DNA from: Leptolyngbya sp. FACHB-321
Lineage (GTDB): Bacteria; Cyanobacteriota; Cyanobacteriia; Leptolyngbyales; Leptolyngbyaceae
NCBI RefSeq assembly: GCF_014695975.1
Contig: NZ_JACJPI010000071.1
Span: 62,001 to 126,000 of the forward strand
Direction: 5' to 3'
Length of the DNA stretch: 64,000 nucleotides
In this document: one piece after another, positions 24,339-33,849 of the stretch
Numbering within the stretch: the stretch's first letter is position 1
How the letters are laid out: the number at the start of each line of letters is the position of its first letter
Notes under the pieces: model-generated
What the model saw: only the letters and a program-made list of their open reading frames with translations
Databases searched by the model: none
Told to the model about the DNA's origin: nothing
Program-made: the position numbers and the translations under genes

Positions 24339-25604
24339 TTACTCGCTTCTCAACGCCGCGATCGGGTCAAGCTGTGCCGCATTTCGGGCAGGGATTACGC
24401 CTGCTATGAGTCCAATGACGAACGATAGACCGAAGCCTGCGACGATCGACCAGATAGAGAGGACGAAGGGAAATTTGAAGAGGGTTGCGGCACCAAACGC
24501 AATGCCAACGCCCAAGCCGATTCCCAGTGCGCCGCCTGCGATCGAGACGATGACAGCTTCAGTCAAAAATTGGCTTAAGACAGCGCTGTTGGTAGCTCCG
24601 ACTGCTTTACGAACACCAATTTCTCGTGTGCGCTCCACCACAGAAACCAGCATGATATTGGCAATACCGATGCCGCCGACAACGAGAGAAATGCCCGCGA
24701 TCGCGCTTACCATTACGGTAAACAGCCCCACAATATTGCTGAACGCATTAATGATATCTGCCTGATTGGTAATCCGAAAATCATCGGGTTGCGGCGGGTA
24801 AATGTTGTGCCGAATCCGCAGTAGGTTTGTCACCTGAAACTGTGCCGCATCAAGCTCTGCCGCATCTTTTGCCTGCACCCAAAAGCCACTGACGGCAATA
24901 CCATTAATGGCATTGTTGCCGACAATACGAGCAGACATATTGGTCAGGGGAACGTAAATGCGATCGTCTTGGTCTTGTCCTCCAACGGAACCTTTCGTCT
25001 CCATGACCCCAATCACGCTATAAAGCTCGCTCTGAACACGAATCTGAGCACCGATCGCGGTTCCATTGGTGCCAAAAAGTTCATGGCGGATGCTACTGCC
25101 CAGCACCGCTACAGGTCTAGCAGCATCTAGATCTGCCTGGCTAAAAAATTGTCCTTCTTGGGGATGGATATTCTTGACATCGGGATAGCTTAAATCGGTG
25201 CCTAGCAGTAATGTCGAAGCGTTTTCGCCTTCATAAACAACCTGTACGCCACGTTGCAAGTAAGCAGTGACACCTTGAGCGGCTGGAGCCTGTCTAGCGA
25301 TCGCCTGAGCATCTTCCCAAGTGACGGTCGAGGCAGTTCCCGATCCCTGGCTGATTCCACCCGTGCGGGCAGCCCCAGTTAACACCAAAATGACGTTCGT
25401 TCCCAGCGCCTGAATTTGCTGCTCGGTTGCTTTTTGCACGCCTTGTCCCACCGACGTAACGGTAATCACCGAAGCAATGCCAATAATCACCCCCAGCATT
25501 GTCAGCCCGGTGCGGAGTCGGTTGCTCCACAGCGCCTCGATCGACATAGAGAGGACTTCTAGCAGCGAAACACGGGTTGGGCGAATGCGAGTAAACTGTC
25601 CCAT
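24339..25604 (-). CDS. MacB/FtsX-type ABC permease
   Basis: A 421-residue permease with four transmembrane helices in the MacB pattern: one after a cytosolic start (LRTGLTMLGVIIGIASVITV, residues 31-50) and three in the C-terminal third (about 287-411), enclosing a large periplasmic domain with MacB-PCD features. The motif GGIGIANIMLVSVVERTREIG, with the coupling segment after it, is seen. In cyanobacteria such permeases pair with adaptor and ATPase for export of glycolipids, macrolides or peptides through a TolC-type pore. The gene starts nine bases after the adaptor stop, so they form one operon. Confidence 0.9.
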   Translation of the reverse strand: MGQFTRIRPTRVSLLEVLSMSIEALWSNRLRTGLTMLGVIIGIASVITVTSVGQGVQKATEQQIQALGTNVILVLTGAARTGGISQGSGTASTVTWEDAQAIARQAPAAQGVTAYLQRGVQVVYEGENASTLLLGTDLSYPDVKNIHPQEGQFFSQADLDAARPVAVLGSSIRHELFGTNGTAIGAQIRVQSELYSVIGVMETKGSVGGQDQDDRIYVPLTNMSARIVGNNAINGIAVSGFWVQAKDAAELDAAQFQVTNLLRIRHNIYPPQPDDFRITNQADIINAFSNIVGLFTVMVSAIAGISLVVGGIGIANIMLVSVVERTREIGVRKAVGATNSAVLSQFLTEAVIVSIAGGALGIGLGVGIAFGAATLFKFPFVLSIWSIVAGFGLSFVIGLIAGVIPARNAAQLDPIAALRSE

Positions 25605-25613
25605 AAGATGATC

Positions 25614-26966
25614 CTAACGCTGCCGTGAGCCACCGCCATCACGACCGCCACCACCCATACCTGGTAGAAGGGAAGGTGTTCTTCCAGCAGGACGACCGCC
25701 TTGTGGGAAGCTAATTAGTACCCGGTCTTTTTCTTGAAGCCCAGAAAGCACAACTGTTTTACCATCATCGGTTGATACGCCTGTAGTAATAGGACGAAAC
25801 GTCGGACGACGACCCTCGCCTCTTTGTCCACCCATAACTTGTACGCCGCTGACCCCATCCTGACGAACGATCGCCACCGTAGGCACCACCAGCACATTGT
25901 TCAACGTACCCACGTTGAATTCCACATTGGCACTCATGCCAGACCGCAGCAGATTGCCGGGATCGGAAACAGACGTTTTCACTTCAAAGCTAGTGACGTT
26001 TTGCGTCAGGGTTGACTGTGCAGCTACCTGGATCACCCGTCCCTCAAACGTTTTGCCTGGAAACGCGTCCACTGTAATCTTGACCGACTGCCTCACTTTG
26101 ATTTGAGCGATGTTTGCTTCAGCCACATTTGCCGAAATTTGATTGGTGGAAGCTAGCGCCAATATCGAAGCCGATGCCGAAGAAGCCGAGCTACCCGCTG
26201 TTGATGGTGTGACGAACGCGCCCGGATCAGCAAACTTTTTGGTGACGATGCCGCTAAACGGAGCGCGAATCACCGTATCGTCCAGATCGGCTTGAATCGT
26301 TTCCAAAGCTCCTTGCGCTGTCACAACTTGAGCACGGGCGGTTGCGATATCTTCTGGACGAGAACCCATCTGCTGCAAACTTAAAGCCTGCTGCGATTTC
26401 TGTACCTGAGCGGCGGCTTGATCGCGGGTTGCACGAGCAGTGATGAGGTCTCGTTGGGCGAGTGCGCCAGCACTAAACAGTTGTTGGTTTTGCTGAAACG
26501 TGGACTCGGCAGAACCTAAGGCTGCTCTATCATTCGCTAGCTGAGCGGCTGCCTGAGAAATCTCTTGAGGGCGGTTACCAGCAACGACCTTAGCCAAATT
26601 TGCTTGTGCCTGAGCTAACTGTCCTTTTGCCTGGGTGTACTGCCCCTGAAGGTTAGACGCGTCCATATACGCCAGAATCTGTCCTTCCTTGACCCGATCG
26701 CCCTCCTTCACCAACAGTTGTTTGAGAATGCCCGACGATTTTGGACTCACATTAGCCGATCGCTCAGGTAGCACGGAGCCATTGGCTGAAATCTTCACTG
26801 GCAAGCTTTGACGTTCCACTGTGGCACTTTGAATCTGCCGTCGCGCTTCTTGCCGTCGTGCTGTCATCACCTGACTGTAGGCAACGTATCCCCCGCCCAA
26901 GACTAGCGCTAGAACCAGCAGCCCTATCGCCCATTTTGGTATCCCACGTTTAACAAGGTCTTTCAC
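25614..26966 (-). CDS. HlyD/MacA-type periplasmic adaptor protein
   Basis: A 450-residue adaptor. A membrane anchor lies at residues 13-33 (WAIGLLVLALVLGGGYVAYS). Then come a barrel-sandwich half, an alpha-helical hairpin of Gln/Ala-rich coiled coil (LAQAQANLAKV... to LQQMGSRPEDIATAR, about residues 110-215), and the second sandwich half with IRAPFSGIVTKKF. A beta-barrel and membrane-proximal domain follow. It ends in a Gly/Arg-rich tail (GGGGRDGGGSRQR). MacA-like adaptors link an inner-membrane permease to an outer-membrane TolC protein. This is the first gene of the three-gene set; no TolC gene is in view. Confidence 0.88.
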   Translation of the reverse strand: MKDLVKRGIPKWAIGLLVLALVLGGGYVAYSQVMTARRQEARRQIQSATVERQSLPVKISANGSVLPERSANVSPKSSGILKQLLVKEGDRVKEGQILAYMDASNLQGQYTQAKGQLAQAQANLAKVVAGNRPQEISQAAAQLANDRAALGSAESTFQQNQQLFSAGALAQRDLITARATRDQAAAQVQKSQQALSLQQMGSRPEDIATARAQVVTAQGALETIQADLDDTVIRAPFSGIVTKKFADPGAFVTPSTAGSSASSASASILALASTNQISANVAEANIAQIKVRQSVKITVDAFPGKTFEGRVIQVAAQSTLTQNVTSFEVKTSVSDPGNLLRSGMSANVEFNVGTLNNVLVVPTVAIVRQDGVSGVQVMGGQRGEGRRPTFRPITTGVSTDDGKTVVLSGLQEKDRVLISFPQGGRPAGRTPSLLPGMGGGGRDGGGSRQR

Positions 26967-27448
26967 TTTGCTCTCCGCCTAGCCATTGTGCGTGTGGCTC
27001 AAATTGATTACACCAGTCTCTCGTCAGCCAAAGGATAAAAAAACCTTGCTGGAAAAGCGATCCTTATGTTTGCGTTTTCCATATCTAAGCAATTGGGCGA
27101 TCGTCTTACTAAGAGGCTATAGCAACGAAGCGACGTTCTGGCTTTCAAACAATCAACTGTTCTCTTAGACTCTACGATTGAACTCAAGGTTCAAACGGTA
27201 ACTTTATCCCGAATTGTAATTCTCGCTAACGTACTCTGAATCTGGGATGCGATCCCGATTTAAGGGGACTGTTCAAAAAGAAAACTAGGAGCCTGAGTTC
27301 TCCAACGTTTAACCTGCCGCTGCGGGAAGGTTGAGCGCAGCCGCAAGCAGGTTGCCTAATACATTCTTGAGCCGCAGCGTTAACCGTAGATGCTTAAAAA
27401 CTGCTCTAAAAGCGTTCTGGAACGGTTAGTTTTAATGGCTGTAACGCT
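26967..27448. other. Non-coding region upstream of the export operon
   Basis: These 482 bp separate the adaptor start from the end of the cyclase gene; both genes run leftward. It contains imperfect dyads such as GGGAAGGTTGAGCGCAGCCGC near 27330. No coding sequence, tRNA or riboswitch is recognised. Confidence 0.4.
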
Positions 27449-29689
27449 CTAGGAATGACGCGGAGCATCGATCGTCACAGAGCCATCAGGCAATAACTCA
27501 GCCAAGCGAATGGGCATACCTGTAAATCTCACTCTTACACAGTTCGGATGGGTTGCCGGTCTGTCTAAAACTTTGGCGTAGAGATCATCTACTGCAACAG
27601 CATCCCGAGAGGGCTCAAGCAAATTGAGTTTGAGGTTACTAAGGGGGGTGAGAAAGTGATCCGATCGTAGTTCGGCGCTCTTCTCTGACAGGCTGACTAA
27701 CGTGCCCTCAAAAATTGTGCCAACTGCATGTTTGCCTTCCAGAACGGTGTATTGCACGGGTATTTCGGGCGTAAGCGCGATGAATAACTCTTTGTCTGCG
27801 GGCAAAGAGAGATTATGCTTGCCGCCAATGCCATTCACGTTGTAGAGGGTTATTGGCTCTTTGATACCTTTAGGCTCTACCCGGATCTGCCTATCAACTT
27901 TGATGATGTCTCCAACATTGCGAAATGTGTCGTCCGATATCAGAATTTGCCCGCCGACTGTATAAGATTCAATCCGTGCTGCCAGGTTGACGTGGTTGCC
28001 AATAACGGTATATTTAGCGCGACGTTGGGAGCCAATATTACCAACTACCACTTCGCCCGTATTGATGCCGATGCCCATTTCGATCGTCGGTAGCCCAAGC
28101 TGTTGATTTTGCCGATTCACGTCTACCATTGCCGTCTGCATGGCGATCGCGCAGGCAACTGCTCGTTCTGAATCATCCTCTTGATAAATCGGTGCACCAA
28201 ACATGACAAAAACGCCATCGCCAATAAAATCATTAATAGTGCCGCTATAACGGGTCACCGTGTCGGACATCGCGCCTAAATAGAGGTTGAGAATCATGAC
28301 GACCTGTTCGGGCGGCAAGCGTTCTGAAATTGCCGAAAAGCCGCGTAAGTCAGAAATTAAGATTGTCACCTTACGGCGTTCGCCCCCTAGCGTCAAGCCT
28401 CCGGGTGTTTCGAGCAAACTCGCAACCACTTCGTCAGTGAGATAACGCCCAAACGTGCGGCGCATCTCCGCAGCCGATTGCGCGAGGTAACCCGTAATGA
28501 CGATCGAGGCACCAAATAACGACAGGATCGGTGGCACGACAGGAATCCACCAGCCCTGCAAAAACATGACGTAGCTGCCGCTAACTAAACAACTAGCTGC
28601 AAATATAATGCTGACTATATTCCAGGGACGAAATCCCGGTTTGCCGCTATAGCGCTGCCGCCAGCTTAAGCTAGCTCCGATCGTTGCCCAGACAAGAACC
28701 CACAGCCCTTCCAGTGGCTCATTCCATGTTTTCAGCGTCGGCATTCGTCCATCTAACGTCGCGCTAAGAATTTGGCTAATAAAGTTAGCGTGGATGGTGA
28801 CACCTGCCATGCGCGTAGGAGCCGTTAAACTACTGCTGTACGGCACATAAAACAGATCTTTTAAGCTTTCAGCCGTGGTACCAATGAGGACAATGCGATC
28901 GCGCATCAGATCTGTCGACAGCCTGCGTTCCAACACATCCGTGAGCGTTACTGTTTGAAAGCGTTGCAGGGTGCCACGATAGGTCAGCATCACCTGATAG
29001 CCACCTGCCTGCGCGCCCACATAGCTGCCCGCATGAGCGTCCAGCGCTGGAAAGACTGCCGTGCCTAGCTTGATGGTTTGGTCAGCAGTTAACTCTGGCT
29101 CAATGCCTTGGTTTTTCAAATAATGGGCTGCCAGCAGAAACCCAAAGTTGAAGACGTTCTCGCCTTTACTGTCTTCTAGATAGAACAAGCCACGACGCAC
29201 TTTGCCATCAGCATCCAGCACGAAGTCGTTTGCGCCGACCTGATCTCGCTGCTTCAAAATGGGAGGTGGATTGACTGGAGAACTATCGCTGCTGCTGCCA
29301 ACCTTCTGAACACCAATCAGGTTCGGAGTTGTTTCAAAGAGCTTCGTCAAGGTCTGATTACCCGGCTCTACAGGCAAGTCGCGGTACAAGTCAAGCCCGA
29401 TCGCAGCTGGTTTCTGTTGCTTGATTGTTTGCAGTACATTAGCAAGTTCGGCATCCGTCAATGGCCAATGCCCTACCTTTTGTAAATCGGCTTCATTAGC
29501 TTCAATAATGACAATGCGAGGGTCAATCGCTTCCTGTGGGCGCATGAGAAAAAACTGATCCAGCACCGGAAACTCTAGTGCTTGCAGCAAGCCCAACGAT
29601 CGCAGACCCAAAACGGCGATCGTCACGCTCGGCACAGCGATGATGACACCGCGCCATTGCCAGACCTTTTGTTTGAGCGCTTTCCACAT
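27449..29689 (-). CDS. CHASE2-domain class III adenylate/guanylate cyclase
   Basis: A 746-residue sensor cyclase. A first hydrophobic segment (ALEFPV region, about residues 12-35) leads into an extracytoplasmic CHASE2 domain (about 40-320; DQFFLMRPQEAIDPRIVIIE, then IGLDLYRDLPVEPGN). Three transmembrane helices follow (about 325-400). The class III catalytic domain is at about 430-600, with metal Asp in LISDLRGFS and in DFIGDGVFVMFGAP, and VVVGNIGSQRRAKYTVIG. The final 130 residues are separate and may be a PilZ-like module (QYTVLEGKHAVGTIFEG, then SEKSAELRS). It converts ATP or GTP to a cyclic nucleotide in response to an external signal. The ATG at 29689 is preferred; another lies 18 bp upstream. 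The DUF928 gene lies just upstream on the same strand. Confidence 0.85.
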   Translation of the reverse strand: MWKALKQKVWQWRGVIIAVPSVTIAVLGLRSLGLLQALEFPVLDQFFLMRPQEAIDPRIVIIEANEADLQKVGHWPLTDAELANVLQTIKQQKPAAIGLDLYRDLPVEPGNQTLTKLFETTPNLIGVQKVGSSSDSSPVNPPPILKQRDQVGANDFVLDADGKVRRGLFYLEDSKGENVFNFGFLLAAHYLKNQGIEPELTADQTIKLGTAVFPALDAHAGSYVGAQAGGYQVMLTYRGTLQRFQTVTLTDVLERRLSTDLMRDRIVLIGTTAESLKDLFYVPYSSSLTAPTRMAGVTIHANFISQILSATLDGRMPTLKTWNEPLEGLWVLVWATIGASLSWRQRYSGKPGFRPWNIVSIIFAASCLVSGSYVMFLQGWWIPVVPPILSLFGASIVITGYLAQSAAEMRRTFGRYLTDEVVASLLETPGGLTLGGERRKVTILISDLRGFSAISERLPPEQVVMILNLYLGAMSDTVTRYSGTINDFIGDGVFVMFGAPIYQEDDSERAVACAIAMQTAMVDVNRQNQQLGLPTIEMGIGINTGEVVVGNIGSQRRAKYTVIGNHVNLAARIESYTVGGQILISDDTFRNVGDIIKVDRQIRVEPKGIKEPITLYNVNGIGGKHNLSLPADKELFIALTPEIPVQYTVLEGKHAVGTIFEGTLVSLSEKSAELRSDHFLTPLSNLKLNLLEPSRDAVAVDDLYAKVLDRPATHPNCVRVRFTGMPIRLAELLPDGSVTIDAPRHS

Positions 29690-29784
29690 AGGGCAGTTCC
29701 GGGGCATTTGTGAATCTTGCGTTATTAGCTTTTAGCCTTTAGCCAATCCTATGGGCAGCAAGCTACAGACCCCACTGACCGCTA

Positions 29785-30570
29785 CTATGGCTTCATAGTG
29801 TTAGCAGTAATCAACGGTGCTGCTGCCACTGCATCTAACCCGACTGATTGCAGTACCTCGCGCCAGTCTTGAAGAAGCCTTGTGTTTTGTGGGTATTGCT
29901 GCTGAAGATCTGCCAGGGTCGTCAGGGTTTCGTGCCAGATGCCCGCTTCTGCGTAAAGATTGGGGCGATTGCCTGGTAGCGTTTTCTGAAGAGCTTTTGT
30001 TAGTGTCACATCGGGAACTATGCGCTCGACCCACCCTTCAACAGTAGGGCTGCCACTCAAGCCAGCCGTCGTATTGCAGACGGTTGTGATGTACCAGTGG
30101 TATTGCTTACCCACTTGCAGGCTTGGAGCATTATTTGGTAGGTCAAAGCGCACGACACCTGCTGTTGAGGGCAGTGCGAAGGTAGCTTCGTACACAACTT
30201 CAGTATCATCATCACTTAAGAGCAAAAAGACTGCTGTCCGTGCGAGCGACTGAGGCACGTAAACAAAAAAGCTGGGACGCTCGGCAACCGTCAAGCCTAA
30301 CCGAGTACTAGGCTTGAGTGCCGTTAGTGCTGGCTTACTAGGCGGCTTGTTTGCTGTCACGCAAGAGCCACGGCTTGCTCCACCGGCTGTAGAAGTCGGT
30401 GCGCCACGCTTTGGTACTTTAAATTTAAGGCTAATTTTAGAGGGAGGCGCGATCGTCGCCTGGTTGGCTGCTGGTGTTGCTTGAGCAGATAGCCCAAACA
30501 GCGTTAGGCATGGCATAAGCAGCGTCAGGGAAAGGATGGTTTGATAGCGCGAACTCTTTTTGCAGGTCAT
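29785..30570 (-). CDS. DUF928-domain secreted protein
   Basis: A 261-residue protein with a signal peptide (LSLTLLMPCLTLFGLSAQAT, residues 14-33), a Pro/Lys-rich spacer and the DUF928 region from about residue 65 onward (RGSCVTANKPPSKPALTALK, then VAERPSFFVYVPQ). The remaining parts hold YHWYITTVCN and the helix ending TLADLQQQYPQ. DUF928 proteins are mainly cyanobacterial and of unknown role, and lie near CHASE2 cyclases and CHAT/TPS proteins. That the latter two exist in this window supports this association but not a function. The gene ends 96 bp before the cyclase start on the same strand and is likely its operon partner. Confidence 0.8.
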   Translation of the reverse strand: MTCKKSSRYQTILSLTLLMPCLTLFGLSAQATPAANQATIAPPSKISLKFKVPKRGAPTSTAGGASRGSCVTANKPPSKPALTALKPSTRLGLTVAERPSFFVYVPQSLARTAVFLLLSDDDTEVVYEATFALPSTAGVVRFDLPNNAPSLQVGKQYHWYITTVCNTTAGLSGSPTVEGWVERIVPDVTLTKALQKTLPGNRPNLYAEAGIWHETLTTLADLQQQYPQNTRLLQDWREVLQSVGLDAVAAAPLITANTMKP

Positions 30571-30759
30571 TGTGACCGTTCCTCAATACTTTCGGTAAGT
30601 GATTAATAAAACTAGCTGTGTTTGAATTCACCGTTCAGCGCAGGACTTTGAGACGTTTTCCGATAAAACGTTCTGACAGCAGACTTTTGCATTTAAGAAA
30701 GTGGCACTGCTGACCAATACTCTAAAATTACCATTGCGCTGTAGAAAATCTCGCTAGAT

Positions 30760-32520
30760 CTATTGCAAGACTTCTTCGAGCTTGTGTTGGTTCCACAAGG
30801 TTTGATATAGCCCTGGTTGTCCGATCAAACCACTATGAGTACCAGACTGGACGATCGTGCCCTGCTCCATCACAAAGATGCGATCGGCACTCGCTGCCGC
30901 CGACAACTGGTGTGAGATAAAGAGGACGGTTTTGCGATGGGTGCCTTCCGAGAGGTTTCGCAAAATCTGGGTAGCGGTCTGGTTATCCACACTAGAAAGG
31001 GCATCGTCCAGGATAAGAATCGGTGCATCGACTAGAAGTGCCCGTGCAAGTGCTGTTCGTTGGCGTTGACCACCAGACAGGGTAATGCCGCGTTCGCCAA
31101 CGATCGTCTCATACTGATGTGGAAAATTGAGAATTTCACTGTGAATTTGTGCCTGTTTAGCAGCTTCAATCACCCTGGCTTCGTCTGCGCCCGGCTCACC
31201 ATAGCGAATGTTGTTTTTAATTGTCGTGCTGAACAGAAAGCTGTCTTGAGGAACGTAGGCGATCGCGCCACGGAGATCTGCAAGGCGCACCTGGGTAATG
31301 TCGAAGCCGTCTAAAAACAGTTGACCGGGAGCAATATCTAGTAGCCGGGGCAGTGCATTCGCCAGCGTCGATTTGCCAGAACCGATCGATCCCACAATGG
31401 CAACGGTTTCCTGCGGTTGAATGGTAAAACTTACGGCTTGCAAGGCAGGTTTGCTGTTGCTACCATTTGCTGTTGGAAACGCAAACGTGAGATGGTCGGC
31501 AGTCAACTCGCCCCGAACCTGCGATCGTGACAGGGCGATCGCGTCGGGCTGATCGCGAATGCGGGGTTGCACCGTAAGAATGGCTTCGATGCGATCGACA
31601 CTCACCTCGCCTCTTTGGTATGCCGTAATAGTAAAACCCAGTAAGGCTGCCGGAAACGCTAGTTGCCCCACATACAGCAAGAGTGCCACAAAGTCTCCGA
31701 CGGTAATAGCACCTTCGTTGATGGCGCTGACTCCAAACCGCAACACGACCAGCAGCCCAACGCTTGCTAAACCGGGCAGCAGCGGCAGTAGCGTACTCCG
31801 CGTTAATGCAAGCGACAGATTTGCCTCCAAAAGCTCCTGGTTGCGACGCTGAAACGCCTCTCGCTCGTTTTCTTCCTGGGCGTAGATCTTCACCAGGGAA
31901 ATGCCGCTCATGTCTTCTTGGATCAACTCGCTGAGGTCAGACAACTGCTCCTGCACGACAATCTGCTCGCTTCGAAGCCGTGTGCTAAAGACCTGCACCA
32001 AGATCAGCATGACGGGATAGACTGCCAGCGACAGCAACGTCACCTTGACGTTGATCCTTAGCATGGCAGGTAAGGTTAGCCCATAGGCAAACAGCGTGTT
32101 TGCCAGGCTCAGCACCGCAAACCCCAGCAGACGACGGATATTATCCACGTCACTCGTCGATCGATTAATGAGATCACCCACCGTATTCGCTGCAAAGTAA
32201 GACGGTTCCAGCGTCAGCAAATGAGCAAACACTTTCTGTTTCAGATCAAACTCGACCTGGCGACCAACTCCAAAGAGCAGCGTACGCGATGCCATGCGCA
32301 CAATCCACATTACTGATGCCATGCCCAGCACCAGGACGACATAGTAGAAAACTTGACTGAAGCTAAACGTAATCTGAAGTCGATCGATCGCATCCCGAAT
32401 CAGTAATGGAATGCGAACGCCCAAAAGATTGACCACTAAAAGCGCTAAAACGCCTGAGCCTGCTGCTTTCCAATGGGGAAGAAGGTACTGCCCCAGTTTA
32501 CGCAGTCGAGATTGAGCCAT
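30760..32520 (-). CDS. MsbA/MdlB-type ABC exporter half-transporter
   Basis: A 586-residue fusion of six membrane helices (about residues 17-300) and an ATPase domain (about 340-570). The ATPase has Walker A VGSIGSGKSTLAN, Q-loop YVPQDSFLF, signature LSGGQRQRTALARALL, Walker B ILILDDALSSVD and switch His in ISHQLSAAA. Such proteins work as homodimers or as half of a heterodimer to export lipids, drugs or peptides. No second half-transporter follows in this window, so it is likely a homodimer. The ATG at 32518-32520 begins MAQSRLRKLGQYLLPHWKA. Confidence 0.9.
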   Translation of the reverse strand: MAQSRLRKLGQYLLPHWKAAGSGVLALLVVNLLGVRIPLLIRDAIDRLQITFSFSQVFYYVVLVLGMASVMWIVRMASRTLLFGVGRQVEFDLKQKVFAHLLTLEPSYFAANTVGDLINRSTSDVDNIRRLLGFAVLSLANTLFAYGLTLPAMLRINVKVTLLSLAVYPVMLILVQVFSTRLRSEQIVVQEQLSDLSELIQEDMSGISLVKIYAQEENEREAFQRRNQELLEANLSLALTRSTLLPLLPGLASVGLLVVLRFGVSAINEGAITVGDFVALLLYVGQLAFPAALLGFTITAYQRGEVSVDRIEAILTVQPRIRDQPDAIALSRSQVRGELTADHLTFAFPTANGSNSKPALQAVSFTIQPQETVAIVGSIGSGKSTLANALPRLLDIAPGQLFLDGFDITQVRLADLRGAIAYVPQDSFLFSTTIKNNIRYGEPGADEARVIEAAKQAQIHSEILNFPHQYETIVGERGITLSGGQRQRTALARALLVDAPILILDDALSSVDNQTATQILRNLSEGTHRKTVLFISHQLSAAASADRIFVMEQGTIVQSGTHSGLIGQPGLYQTLWNQHKLEEVLQ

Positions 32521-32571
32521 GATTTGGTGTAGTACGAGATATCAATGCGTTGGATCGACGCAGAAGCTTTC

Positions 32572-33849
32572 TCATCCTAAACGAATCAGAGTGGCGATCG
32601 AGGTCAGAGCACGACGACTCGGTGACGGAAGCATAGCCGCAGGTGGCGCTAGCACTCGTGGCGATGCACCGCCAAACCTGATCCAGCCACGCAGAAAATA
32701 GTAAATAGCATTGAGGTATTCTTCGATCGCCTGGCTGCTTAACCAGAGTGCATCCACATTAGGCAGCACATCAGTTGCGAGAAGCTGACGCTCAATCAAG
32801 TCACGCCCCTGTACACGCCGCGCAAGGTGAGTACCAGGCGGTATCGTAAAAAAGTCAGTTGGGCGGATGACAATAGTACTCTCGTTAAACACACGGACAA
32901 AGGTGAGTGCCGCCCGATTCATATTGAGCGCAGTGCCAACCAGCGTCAGTTGATTGCCAAAATTAACCCGTTGAGCCTCTGTAAGCAACCTGTATACGTT
33001 TTCAGCACTGCGACGTACACTGGTACCCTCGTGATCCAGACGAATATCTGCTTCCGGCACACCTAATGTCCGGGTTAGCAAAATCTGGACATCGCGTGCT
33101 TCCGAAATTTGCTCTCTCGATTCGCCTTCCTTTTGTGCGCGATCCGGGCGTGGTCCAGCACTGACGACGATCAAAGGGCGTGTCCCTGCACGAGCTTCTT
33201 CCTGATACAGTTGAGCGGCATAAATGATGCGATCGCCATGCTCAGTCATTTGAATCGGTTGCGTAGAAATGGCTTGAAACGCTTCAGGGCTGACAGGGCG
33301 TTCCACTCGGGGCGCATTTGCAGGTGTGGTGGCTGGCGGCGTGGGTACATTCCCTAGTCGTGGTCTAAGCTGTAGGCGCGTCGTATTCTGACCCAGCAAC
33401 ACAATGACTCGACGGGCATCGCCTGCAAGCGGTGGTTGTGCACCAATTAGCTCGATCGCCTCCATCTCTAGTTCTTGCGCCAGGTAATAAGCCACAAGCG
33501 GGAAACAGCCCAGCGCCAGCAAGATCAGCGCGGCAGTAATCACATTTTTGATGACCTTGCCGAGTTTAACGCCAGACAGCAGGATCAAAACCAGTATTAG
33601 TCCCAGCCCTAACGGGCTAAACGGAAACGAAATAATCCGCCACAGCACTTCCAGGACGCCTGTATTTGGGGCAGGGGGTCCTCCAAAAAAAGATACCGCC
33701 AGGATAAGCAAAATCAGCAGCAGCACCAACATTCCTAAAAAGGCTTTGGGCAATGCTTTGAGCAGCACAAACCAGGTGACTAGCCCAATCACAATCCACA
33801 GCAAAACCTGGGTAAGCAACAGAAAGACATCTGTAAGCAGTAAAACCAT
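32572..33849 (-). CDS. YdcF/ElyC/SanA-family membrane protein
   Basis: A 425-residue protein. The N-terminal part carries several hydrophobic segments (MVLLLTDVFLLLTQVLLWIV, then LVLLLILLILAVSFF and LILVLILLSGV). It is followed by the DUF218 fold with VIVLLGQNTT, a proline-rich insert, and the polar residues of the active loop (RIIYAAQLYQEE, PLIVVSAGP, EGTSVRRSAENVY). YdcF/ElyC proteins are linked to peptidoglycan and envelope integrity in Escherichia coli, and SanA to vancomycin resistance. The chosen ATG at 33849 opens a hydrophobic segment directly after GGAACG; the longer ATG-led form to 33903 adds 18 residues. It lies 51 bp upstream of the ABC exporter on the same strand and may be co-transcribed. 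Confidence 0.78.
   Translation of the reverse strand: MVLLLTDVFLLLTQVLLWIVIGLVTWFVLLKALPKAFLGMLVLLLILLILAVSFFGGPPAPNTGVLEVLWRIISFPFSPLGLGLILVLILLSGVKLGKVIKNVITAALILLALGCFPLVAYYLAQELEMEAIELIGAQPPLAGDARRVIVLLGQNTTRLQLRPRLGNVPTPPATTPANAPRVERPVSPEAFQAISTQPIQMTEHGDRIIYAAQLYQEEARAGTRPLIVVSAGPRPDRAQKEGESREQISEARDVQILLTRTLGVPEADIRLDHEGTSVRRSAENVYRLLTEAQRVNFGNQLTLVGTALNMNRAALTFVRVFNESTIVIRPTDFFTIPPGTHLARRVQGRDLIERQLLATDVLPNVDALWLSSQAIEEYLNAIYYFLRGWIRFGGASPRVLAPPAAMLPSPSRRALTSIATLIRLG

Noticed and set aside
26986-27168. Plus-strand 60-codon ORF upstream of the adaptor gene
   Set aside because: No ribosome site, no match, and it occupies the presumed promoter region of the export operon.
27180-27260. 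TTATCCCGAA at 27206 as a possible second copy of the MITE end
   Set aside because: Only about ten bases match and no paired end or duplication was found nearby.
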